Below, one piece after another: positions 1-5,186 of a DNA stretch of 5,784 bases (the stretch's first letter is position 1; each line of letters begins with the position of its first letter). Under the pieces are notes generated by a model. That model did not search any database and was not told the origin of the DNA. It saw nothing but the letters and a program-made list of their open reading frames with translations. Position numbers and translations under genes: made by a program. Source of the DNA: Calditrichaeota bacterium AABM5.125.24 (lineage in GTDB: Bacteria; Electryoneota; AABM5-125-24; Hatepunaeales; Hatepunaeaceae); contig MWJR01000006.1 of assembly GCA_002127415.1 (NCBI GenBank), forward strand, positions 1-5,784. The letters run 5' to 3'.

Positions 1-1
1 A

Positions 2-382
2 GACAGGTTCTGGTCGGAGGGGGTGAGGAGGTATATCGACAGTCTGCACGATAAGGATCCCGAGCGGGGGACGCCTTTTTCAGCCCGATATATAGGCTCG
101 CTGGTGGCGGATTTCCATCGCAACCTGCTGTATGGGGGGATTTTCCTCTATCCTGCCGACACTAAGAAGGACCCCGATAAACCCAAGCCGAAGCTTCGGC
201 TGCTGTATGAAGCCAACCCGCTGGCCTTTGTGGTCGAGCAGGCCGGAGGGCGCGCCTCGAACGGCCGGAAGGATATCCTCGATATCGGGCCGACCGAGCT
301 GCACCAGCGGGTGCCGCTCTTCATCGGCAGCAGACGGAATATGGACGAGCTGGAAGAATATATCCGGAAATATGACGGATAG
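2..382 (+). CDS. fbp: Class I fructose-1,6-bisphosphatase, C-terminal part (5' end outside window)
   Basis: This gluconeogenic enzyme hydrolyses fructose-1,6-bisphosphate to fructose-6-phosphate and phosphate in the cytosol. The open frame runs in from the left edge and encodes the last 126 residues before a TAG. A GTG at 23 lies inside a conserved stretch (FWSEGVRRYI), so it is an internal valine and not the start. Family landmarks are in order: ARYIGSLVADFHR (visible residues 28-40; R29 and Y30 match Arg243 and Tyr244 of the pig enzyme), GGIFLYPAD (Y50 matches Tyr264), KLRLLYE (K64 matches the substrate-binding Lys274; E70 the metal ligand Glu280), then HQRVPLFIGS near the end. These matches are from memory of the family. 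A lysine/proline-rich loop before K64 (about residues 54-63) is roughly four residues longer than in the pig enzyme. The missing N-terminal part would hold most of the AMP and metal sites. The family call is secure. Confidence 0.95.
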   Translation, partial: DRFWSEGVRRYIDSLHDKDPERGTPFSARYIGSLVADFHRNLLYGGIFLYPADTKKDPDKPKPKLRLLYEANPLAFVVEQAGGRASNGRKDILDIGPTELHQRVPLFIGSRRNMDELEEYIRKYDG

Positions 383-383
383 C

Positions 384-444
384 TGTCAGTTGTCAACGGT
401 CAGCAGTCAGAAAGAATTCCGGAGCTGATGGCTGATGGCTGAAA
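384..444. repeat. Two opposed arrays of degenerate 7-base repeats downstream of fbp
   Basis: Just after the fbp stop codon there are four consecutive heptamers of the form nGTCARn: TGTCAGT (384-390), TGTCAAC (391-397), GGTCAGC (398-404) and AGTCAGA (405-411). After a 12-base spacer come GCTGATG, GCTGATG and GCTGAAA (424-444). The second set resembles the reverse complement of the first (GCTGACC versus GCTGATG), so the two arrays could pair imperfectly as a hairpin: 401-411 and 425-435 match at 9 of 11 positions. Seven-base tandem repeats between genes are known elsewhere (for example the STRR repeats of cyanobacteria), but no relationship is claimed. The spacer holds no convincing gene and no clear promoter for the following tRNA. 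Confidence 0.7.
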
Positions 445-454
445 GCTTTATATT

Positions 455-540
455 GCGAGAGTGGCGGAACTGGCAGACGCGCCGGACTTAGGATCCGGTC
501 CGCTGAGTTGCGGATGGGGGTTCGACTCCCCCCTCTCGCA
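455..540 (+). tRNA. tRNA-Leu, anticodon UAG
   Basis: This folds into a complete 86-base class II tRNA that reads CUN leucine codons. The acceptor stem is GCGAGAG (455-461) with CTCTCGC (533-539), and A540 is the discriminator base. The anticodon stem is CCGGA/TCCGG (482-486 with 494-498) around the loop CTTAGGA, placing TAG at 489-491. The long variable arm (499-515) forms a CCGC/GCGG stem, as expected for leucine. The T arm is GGGGG, TTCGACT, CCCCC (516-532). The three bases after the discriminator are CCT, so the 3' CCA is not encoded and must be added after transcription. No clear -35/-10 pair lies upstream. The TATATT at 449-454 touches the mature 5' end and is too close to be its -10 box, so the gene may be read through from fbp. 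Confidence 0.97.
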
Positions 541-567
541 CCTAATCCTTTCATCCGGTCGGGTTGA

Positions 568-596
568 GTAGGGGCGATGTTCAACATTGCCCCTAC
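568..596 (+). repeat. GTAG-headed perfect-stem palindrome (REP-like)
   Basis: GTAGGGGCGATG (568-579) pairs with CATTGCCCCTAC (585-596) around the loop TTCAA, giving a 12 bp stem with a single G·T pair (G576 with T588). It lies between tRNA-Leu and the cation transporter gene. Its first eight bases, GTAGGGGC, recur at 4578-4585 at the head of another hairpin, which supports a dispersed repeat family. It is not followed by a T-run on the plus strand, so it is not a classic intrinsic terminator, though it could attenuate read-through from the tRNA. Confidence 0.7.
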
Positions 597-654
597 TATC
601 TGACGGCGGGATGGAAAATTGGGTGAAGCATAAATACCGAAAACCGGTCTGGGT

Positions 655-1566
655 TTGAACACCGCTAAGCTGGAGATAGAGGCCTCCCGGATAGCTCGCA
701 TCACCCGGGTCGGAATGGTGGTGAACGTCTGTCTGGCGGGGCTGAAGCTGGCCGTCGGTTATACAGTCGGATCGCTGGGGCTGATCGCCGACGGCTTTCA
801 TTCGCTGTCCGATCTGGGGACTGACCTTGCGGTTCTTATCGGGGCGGCCGTAGGTGGACGCCCGCCGGACCGTGATCATCCTTACGGTCACGGCAAGTTC
901 GAGACCTTTGCAGCGGTGGCGGTGGCTGCGGTCCTTATGGTGGTGGGAGGGGGTATAGCCTGGTATGCGGTATCGGGCCTGGGTCAACCGGTCCACGCAC
1001 CCAACGGCTGGTGGGTGGTGCTGGTGGCGGGCATCTCGTTGGTTGCCAAGGAGTGGCTTTACCGCGCCACCAGTCTTGTTGCCGAAAGATGCCGCAGCAC
1101 AGCCCTGCGTGCAAACGCCTGGCATCACAGGTCGGATGCGCTCAGCTCCATCGTTGTGTTATTCGGCGGCGGAGCCGCCCTGCTGGGCTGGGAGAGCGGC
1201 GACGTTATGGCTGGTCTGCTGGTCGGTCTGATGGTGCTGGCAGTGGGTGGAAAGATCGGTTTCGAGGCGCTCGTTGAGCTGAGTGAGGGGTCAGCGGGGG
1301 GCGAGGTCGAGAACCGCATAAATCAGGTCATCTCCGGTTTCGATGAGATCATCGGCTGGCACAGGCTTCGCATCCGTCGCATCGGCCGGGAACTGATGAT
1401 GGACATACACATCGTCCTCGATCGGAACCTGACCATCAGCGAGGGTCACGAGATCGCTGACCGGATCGAGCAGGCGGTCCAGGAGGTCCTCGATTGGCCG
1501 GTGCATTTCACCATCCATATCGACCCGGATACTGAGGGGATCCGAAGGGCGAGAGGTGATTCCTGA
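655..1566 (+). CDS. Cation diffusion facilitator (CDF) family zinc/divalent metal exporter
   Basis: This is an inner-membrane transporter of 303 residues that should export Zn2+ (possibly Fe2+ or Cd2+) in exchange for protons, working as a dimer. It has six likely membrane segments (about 18-38, 40-65, 85-107, 119-135, 157-180, 184-206) and a cytoplasmic C-terminal domain. Aligned from memory to E. coli YiiP, all metal sites are present: transport site A is H49/D53 in TM2 with H157/D161 in TM5; site B is D72, H75, H79; the C-terminal site is H236, H252, H265, H288, D290. An HD-HD site A is the form usually tied to zinc preference. The start is a TTG at 655. The only in-frame ATG nearby (715) would cut into TM1, and an in-frame stop lies at 631-633. 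No convincing Shine-Dalgarno precedes it, so the start could be slightly off. Length is normal for the family. It converges on the protease gene. Confidence 0.93.
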   Translation: MNTAKLEIEASRIARITRVGMVVNVCLAGLKLAVGYTVGSLGLIADGFHSLSDLGTDLAVLIGAAVGGRPPDRDHPYGHGKFETFAAVAVAAVLMVVGGGIAWYAVSGLGQPVHAPNGWWVVLVAGISLVAKEWLYRATSLVAERCRSTALRANAWHHRSDALSSIVVLFGGGAALLGWESGDVMAGLLVGLMVLAVGGKIGFEALVELSEGSAGGEVENRINQVISGFDEIIGWHRLRIRRIGRELMMDIHIVLDRNLTISEGHEIADRIEQAVQEVLDWPVHFTIHIDPDTEGIRRARGDS

Positions 1567-1588
1567 TACGATGATAATGAAGAAGATA

Positions 1589-1620
1589 TAGTGGTGCCAC
1601 ACTTAAGTGTGACACCACTA
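1589..1620. repeat. 32-base near-perfect palindrome between convergent genes, possible bidirectional terminator
   Basis: TAGTGGTG (1589-1596) and CACCACTA (1613-1620) are perfect inverted arms. Inside them CACACTT (1598-1604) meets AAGTGTG (1605-1611) with no spacer, and one C/A mismatch (1597/1612) breaks the symmetry. It sits 23 bases after the cation transporter stop codon and downstream of the oppositely oriented protease gene, where a bidirectional terminator would be expected. The minus-strand downstream side (TATATCTTCTTCATT) is moderately T-rich; the plus side is not. Each arm contains GTGG, the variant head also seen in the neighbouring repeat array. Confidence 0.65.
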
Positions 1621-1626
1621 ATCTTT

Positions 1627-1770
1627 CGCGGTTGGGACAACCGCGACTACCCATCAGAGAGGAGACCCGGGTTGTCAGTAACCCGGGCCACCCATTGCGT
1701 TTGACTCTCGATTGAAACCCGACTTGCAAGCAAGTCGGGCTACCCATGTCATAAGCAACCCGGGCTACCA
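1627..1770 (-). repeat. Array of hairpins with a shared ATGGGTAG foot (REP-like cluster)
   Basis: Three complete hairpins and one half-copy follow each other. On the plus strand they are: CGCGGTTG/CAACCGCG (1627-1634 with 1638-1645) followed by ACTACCCAT; CCCGGGTT/AACCCGGG (1666-1673 with 1680-1687) followed by CCACCCAT (1688-1695); CCCGACTTG/CAAGTCGGG (1718-1726 with 1731-1739) followed by CTACCCAT (1740-1747); and a lone right arm AACCCGGG followed by CTACCA (1757-1770). Read on the minus strand, each unit starts ATGGGTAG or ATGGGTGG, with the half-copy reading TGGTAG, and runs straight into the stem. The stems differ between units, yet each is self-complementary and the foot is conserved. 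No coding gene is visible in the 246-base spacer that holds this array. The units may also terminate protease transcription. Confidence 0.75.
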
Positions 1771-1812
1771 AAAATGTCTGAAGATCTTGCCTGTATGTTT
1801 TTGCAAAGAATC

Positions 1813-4509
1813 TTACTTGAGCAGAACCACTTTCCTGGTCATAGTCCCCGCGGGCCAGGATAACCTGAAGAGATAAACGCCCGCAGGCGCCTCATCGCCG
1901 TTCCAGGTGAAGCTGCGGCTGCCAGGGATATCAAAGCCGCGATGGAGGTTGGTCACCCGCCGTCCGTTAAGATCGAACACGTCGAGACTGTATAAGCCTG
2001 ATACTGGAACATCGATCCTCACCGTCGCGCTGGCATTGAACGGATTGGGCCACGGTGCGGAGAGGTCGAACCGGCTCGGGGCCCTGTCCAGCGGGGTTTC
2101 GCCCATTCCCAGTTCATAGAAGTGGTCGAGCACCCGTTCGACAAACTCGTGCCTGGGGGTGGTATTGTTCATGCCGCTGGCCGCCTCCAGAGCAAAGCCG
2201 AGATAAACGAGGGTGTAGTCATCGCCGTGATAGTAGATCCCGGCGACAGCATCGTCCGTGTTGTTGTATGTGAACAGAACCTCCGCGCCGCTGAGAGGCT
2301 CCATCGAACTCGGCGAGACCCGTCCGTTCCCAGCGCCGTTTCCGCCGAGGAGGAGAAGGGTGACGTCGCAGCTGACAGGGTTGTCCGCTGAACCGTTCAG
2401 CTCCGGGTCATTGACATCGTCCTCCAGATGACCAGCGTGCAGCACCTCCCGGTGGAAATCTGTTTCGCCGATGTCGTCACCGGCGAACTGGCTCGACAGC
2501 AGCAGACAGCCGCCGTTTTCGAGGTAGCTGCGGATGAGGGTCTGCTCGTCAGGGGACAGGGAGCTCTCGGCGTTTCCGGTCATCCAGATCAGGAAGCTGA
2601 AGCCGTTGAGCTCCTCCCGGGTGGGCAGGCCGTCATCTGTCACCGTCCAGGTGTGGTGAACGATCGGACGCTGTAGAAGATCCTCCTGATAGTATGATTC
2701 GTATCCGCTTCCACCGTCGTCATCGACCAGCAGGTAGAGAGGATGGCCGATGGTCAGGGGCAGCTCGAATGTGAACGGGAAATCCGCTTCGGAGTCGATG
2801 GTCAGGGTTAAGGTGGTGTACTGGATGGGAGAGTTTGATGTTACGCGAAAGGTCGGCACCTGGTCTTCTTCGAGCTCAAGCTCTTCACCGTTGTCGAGGT
2901 CGCCGAGCTGAACCTCGCCGCGCTCGATCCGGATGCAGGGGTCGTCGGTTTCCAGCAGTATAGTGGTGGCGTGTGCGTCAGTGTAGCCTTCACTGTTCCC
3001 GATGTGCATATCTATGGCCATCAGCTCTTCCCGCTCAAAGTAGCCGTCCAAGTCCCCCTCCAGCTCCCGGATCGACCACTCGAGCAGCTGGAAGTCGGGG
3101 TGGGTCGAATTCAGCAGGAAATCGGCGTTGATCCGGTAGGTTATGCCTGGATAATCCTCGTTCAGGTCGGATATATCGACGGCGGTGCGCTGCATCCACT
3201 CCAGCAGCTCGTCTCCGCTCAGGTCGGGGAGGACGGACAGCATCAGAGCCCCCAGCCCGGCGGCCAGCGGCGAGGACATCGAGGTGCCCTGAAGGAACCG
3301 GTATTCGTTGCGGGGAAAGGTTGACAGGATGGTTTCGCCGGGAGCCACCAGGTCGGTGTAGTCGCCGTAGTTGGAGAAACTCGCCTTTCTATCGCGCTCG
3401 TCGCTGGTAGCACCCACGCCGATAACCCCGTCATAGGCGGCCGGGTAGAAGTGACTCTGGTTCTGCCTCCGGTCTTCTACATCGTCATTGCCGACGCCGG
3501 CGAAAAGGATTGCCCCTTGACTCAGCGCGTATTCGATCACATCCTCTTCTGCCTGATATGGCGAATGGAGGCTGCCCCAGGAGAAGTTCATAACATCAGC
3601 GCCGTTCCGCGCGCAGTATTCTATACCCTGAAGGGCGTTATAGAGGCCGCCTTCGGGGTCGAAGCGGTTGTAGTGTGCGGTGATCATCAGCTTGCAGGAG
3701 AAAGCCGCACTGGCGATTCCGGTCTCGTTATCAGTCACGGCCGAGACGATCCCCGCCACATGCGTGCCGTGACCGTTATCCTCCCCCCAGTCGTCATCCG
3801 GCCAGTTGTCGTTTCTGGTGAAATCCCAACCGTAAAAGTCGTCCGGCTTGCCGTTTTGGTCGTCGTCCCGCTCGTTCCACTCATCCCAGTCGATGACGCC
3901 GTCGCCGTTAAGGTCCTCACCCGGATTGACCCAGAGGTTGTCCAGCAGGTCTTCGTGGACGGCACCGAAGCCGTCGGCGTCCATATCGATGCCGCCGTCG
4001 ATGATCCCGATGACGATATCTTCACTACCGTGGGATACATTCCAGGCGGCCTGGAAGCCGCAGTGCTTCAGATGCCACTGTTGATCGATGCGGGGATCGT
4101 TCGGGTCGTATAGCTTCTGATGAATCGGTGAGAACTCGGCAAACTCCACCACATCAATGCTGTTATAGGCCTCAATCATCGCAATAGGCCCGAACCCTTC
4201 GGGGAAGGAGACCAGATAGTAGAGCGACAGGTCAGGGGTCTCCGGGTCGTCGGGGCTCTTCTCCATCATGAAGGCCTTCTCGATCATATGAACGCCGAAG
4301 GCATCTGCCACAGCATCGAGGGTGGGGATGCCGGTCATAGCGATACCGCCGAAGCTGGTTGTCTGGAGCGGTGCCGCCTCCGGCACCACCTTGATATAGA
4401 TACGCCCCGGCTCCACGTTATAACCGGGTTTAACCCAACTGTAGTCCTCAAATTCAGCCAGCGCCGGAGCCGCAGTGAGGAGAGCGAGGATGAGAAGGGT
4501 GACGCGCAT
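1813..4509 (-). CDS. Secreted subtilisin-like (S8) serine protease with C-terminal FlgD-Ig / type IX sorting-like domain
   Basis: An 898-residue exported endopeptidase. Residues 1-18 form a signal peptide ending ALA, with likely cleavage before E19. Residues 20-130 look like an inhibitory propeptide. The catalytic domain (about 131-445) carries Asp171 (IGIIDGG), His247 (NGHGTHVAG), oxyanion Asn341 (GVGND) and Ser410 (GTSMSSP), so it should be active. Between Asp171 and His247 lies an acidic insert with a canonical EF-hand-type loop (DLNGDGVIDWDE, 199-210) and a second Asp-rich loop (215-224), probably calcium sites. Next come a beta-sandwich-like region (about 473-588), a region resembling the ThuA/glutamine-amidotransferase-like fold seen in many secreted peptidases of these phyla (about 589-800; LVDDDGG, then LLLSSQ), and a FlgD-Ig / T9SS type A-like tail (811-898; PWPNPFNAS ... 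GVYLFRL ... KVVLLK). The start ATG has AGGGG eight bases upstream. It is probably transcribed alone. Confidence 0.93.
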   Translation of the reverse strand: MRVTLLILALLTAAPALAEFEDYSWVKPGYNVEPGRIYIKVVPEAAPLQTTSFGGIAMTGIPTLDAVADAFGVHMIEKAFMMEKSPDDPETPDLSLYYLVSFPEGFGPIAMIEAYNSIDVVEFAEFSPIHQKLYDPNDPRIDQQWHLKHCGFQAAWNVSHGSEDIVIGIIDGGIDMDADGFGAVHEDLLDNLWVNPGEDLNGDGVIDWDEWNERDDDQNGKPDDFYGWDFTRNDNWPDDDWGEDNGHGTHVAGIVSAVTDNETGIASAAFSCKLMITAHYNRFDPEGGLYNALQGIEYCARNGADVMNFSWGSLHSPYQAEEDVIEYALSQGAILFAGVGNDDVEDRRQNQSHFYPAAYDGVIGVGATSDERDRKASFSNYGDYTDLVAPGETILSTFPRNEYRFLQGTSMSSPLAAGLGALMLSVLPDLSGDELLEWMQRTAVDISDLNEDYPGITYRINADFLLNSTHPDFQLLEWSIRELEGDLDGYFEREELMAIDMHIGNSEGYTDAHATTILLETDDPCIRIERGEVQLGDLDNGEELELEEDQVPTFRVTSNSPIQYTTLTLTIDSEADFPFTFELPLTIGHPLYLLVDDDGGSGYESYYQEDLLQRPIVHHTWTVTDDGLPTREELNGFSFLIWMTGNAESSLSPDEQTLIRSYLENGGCLLLSSQFAGDDIGETDFHREVLHAGHLEDDVNDPELNGSADNPVSCDVTLLLLGGNGAGNGRVSPSSMEPLSGAEVLFTYNNTDDAVAGIYYHGDDYTLVYLGFALEAASGMNNTTPRHEFVERVLDHFYELGMGETPLDRAPSRFDLSAPWPNPFNASATVRIDVPVSGLYSLDVFDLNGRRVTNLHRGFDIPGSRSFTWNGDEAPAGVYLFRLSWPAGTMTRKVVLLK

Positions 4510-4545
4510 AGTGATTACCCCTATTTCGGATTGCGGATTTCTGTG

Positions 4546-4568
4546 CTGTCACCCGCATCTGGTGACAG
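4546..4568. repeat. 8 bp hairpin in the protease leader
   Basis: CTGTCACC (4546-4553) and GGTGACAG (4561-4568) are perfect inverted repeats around a 7-base loop. The hairpin lies 37 bases upstream of the protease start, inside the likely 5' leader of its minus-strand transcript. It has no GTAG foot and no T-run, so it is neither a clear member of the other repeat family nor a clear terminator. Its function cannot be read from the sequence. Confidence 0.55.
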
Positions 4569-4577
4569 ATCCGTCGT

Positions 4578-4600
4578 GTAGGGGCGCACGGCGTGCGCCC
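4578..4600 (+). repeat. GTAG-headed hairpin (REP-like), second GTAGGGGC copy
   Basis: GTAG (4578-4581) is followed at once by the stem GGGCGCAC (4582-4589), the loop GGC, and GTGCGCCC (4593-4600). The first eight bases equal those of the palindrome at 568, while the rest of the stem differs but stays self-complementary. It lies in the spacer between the protease and tRNA-Met, within the probable leader of the protease transcript. Confidence 0.7.
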
Positions 4601-4665
4601 GAACCCGGCTTCTCTTGACATTCCGGGGATTGAGCATCGACCATCGATGGCTGTTATTCATACAA

Positions 4666-4694
4666 AATTTACTAAATTCGCCTGCTCAAGTCAA
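4666..4694 (-). promoter_or_regulatory. Candidate sigma70 promoter for the S8 protease
   Basis: Read on the minus strand, TTGACT (4694-4689) is followed after exactly 17 bases by TAAATT (4671-4666). Both boxes are close to the -35 TTGACA and -10 TATAAT consensus, and the region is AT-rich against a GC-rich background. Transcription would start near 4659, giving a leader of about 150 bases before the protease ATG at 4509. That leader would include the palindrome CCATCGATGG (4641-4650) and both hairpins. This is a motif match only. Confidence 0.5.
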
Positions 4695-4722
4695 CCGGAT
4701 ACCGATGGCATCTACGGTGGGG

Positions 4723-4752
4723 TTGACAGTGGCGGGCAAAAGGATTTATATT
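4723..4752 (+). promoter_or_regulatory. Sigma70-type promoter for tRNA-Met
   Basis: A perfect -35 box TTGACA (4723-4728) is followed after 18 bases by TATATT (4747-4752). A start near 4759-4760 would lie about seven bases before the mature tRNA 5' end at 4767, a usual layout for a bacterial tRNA gene. It points away from the candidate protease promoter, so the spacer looks divergent. Confidence 0.75.
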
Positions 4753-4766
4753 ATCGGGTGACGAAC

Positions 4767-4840
4767 GGCGGAGTAGCTCAGTTGGTTAGAGCAGCGGAAT
4801 CATAATCCGCGTGTCGGGGGTTCGAGTCCCTCCTCCGCTA
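4767..4840 (+). tRNA. tRNA-Met, anticodon CAU (elongator type)
   Basis: This is a complete 74-base cloverleaf. The acceptor stem is GGCGGAG (4767-4773) with CTCCGCT (4833-4839), including a G·U pair at the end, and A4840 is the discriminator. The D arm is GCTC ... GAGC. The anticodon stem GCGGA/TCCGC (4794-4798 with 4806-4810) encloses ATCATAA, so the anticodon CAT is at 4801-4803. The T arm is GGGGG, TTCGAGT, CCCTC. CAU is also the primary anticodon of the lysidine-modified tRNA-Ile2. The overall sequence looks like bacterial elongator methionine tRNA, and the fully paired first position argues against the initiator form. The following bases are CGA, so CCA is not encoded. Confidence 0.93.
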
Positions 4841-4848
4841 CGAGTTCC

Positions 4849-4869
4849 GGCCGGGTTACGACCCCGGCT
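4849..4869. terminator. GC-rich hairpin between convergent tRNA-Met and HPr genes
   Basis: GCCGGG (4850-4855) and CCCGGC (4863-4868) pair around a 7-base loop, with an extra G·T pair outside. The hairpin lies nine bases after the tRNA-Met 3' end and about 20 bases after the HPr stop codon, reading each gene in its own direction. Neither strand has a clear T-run after it, so termination is plausible from position but not shown by motif. Confidence 0.4.
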
Positions 4870-4887
4870 CGGCGCAGTGTTCAATAG

Positions 4888-5154
4888 TCATTCCTCTCCG
4901 AACTTATCCCTTATCAGCTCCAGGAGTCTTTCGAGGACCTCCCCCTCCCCTTCGCCGTTCACCTCGATGGTGACCCGCGAGCCCTGTTCGGCCTGCAGCA
5001 GCATCACTCCCAGAATGCTCTTGGCGTTTACACGCTGTCCGTCCTTGATGATAAATACCTGTGCCTTGCTGGTCGAGGCGATCTTGACCAGCTTGGTGGC
5101 GGGCCTGGCGTGGAGCCCCAACTTGTTCGTTATGATGATCTCAGCGCTGATCAT
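4888..5154 (-). CDS. ptsH: HPr phosphocarrier protein
   Basis: An 88-residue cytosolic protein that normally receives phosphate from enzyme I on a histidine and passes it to sugar-specific EIIA proteins. The phospho-accepting His15 is present in KLGLHARPA (11-19). Ser46, in the motif NAKSILGVMLL (43-53), is also present. This is the residue phosphorylated by HPr kinase in Firmicutes and in many Gram-negatives that use HPr mainly as a regulator. The length is typical. The ATG at 5154 is the only reasonable start, since the upstream frame has no other start codon before a stop, and no Shine-Dalgarno is visible. It follows the polyprenyl synthase gene by 32 bases on the same strand and is probably co-transcribed. 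No enzyme I, HPr kinase or EII gene lies in the window, so whether it serves sugar uptake or only regulation is open. Confidence 0.95.
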   Translation of the reverse strand: MISAEIIITNKLGLHARPATKLVKIASTSKAQVFIIKDGQRVNAKSILGVMLLQAEQGSRVTIEVNGEGEGEVLERLLELIRDKFGEE

Positions 5155-5186
5155 AGTGGAGGTGGACTGGTCGGTGTGGATGTGAT

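Noticed and set aside
448..1128. 226-residue open frame on the minus strand opposite the cation transporter and tRNA-Leu
   Set aside because: It reads through tRNA-Leu in antisense and overlaps a gene whose family motifs are all intact; its composition (many Arg, His, Pro, no domain) is that of a shadow frame in GC-rich DNA.
1627..1770. CRISPR array
   Set aside because: The repeated part is only about eight bases, spacing is uneven (24 to 52 bases), and the intervening sequences are themselves hairpins, so there are no direct repeats and spacers of constant length.
3451..4113. 220-residue open frame on the plus strand inside the protease gene
   Set aside because: It lies wholly antisense to the catalytic domain of the S8 protease, has a valine-rich composition typical of such shadows, and shows no recognisable domain or ribosome binding site.
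4615..4643. Second TTGACA (4615-4620) as a plus-strand -35 box
   Set aside because: No acceptable -10 box lies 16-18 bases downstream; the better promoter pair for tRNA-Met is at 4723-4752.
4641..4650. CCATCGATGG palindrome as a repressor operator
   Set aside because: A single 10-base palindrome near a predicted start site is too little to assign a regulator, and no regulator gene is nearby.
4593..4805. Small plus-strand frame ending GGVAQLVRAAES
   Set aside because: This ending is the well-known false translation of a tRNA gene; the frame runs through a hairpin, the tRNA promoter and tRNA-Met.
4811..5185. 124-residue plus-strand frame starting MSGVRVPPP
   Set aside because: It begins in the 3' half of tRNA-Met (another standard tRNA-derived false peptide) and continues antisense to HPr.
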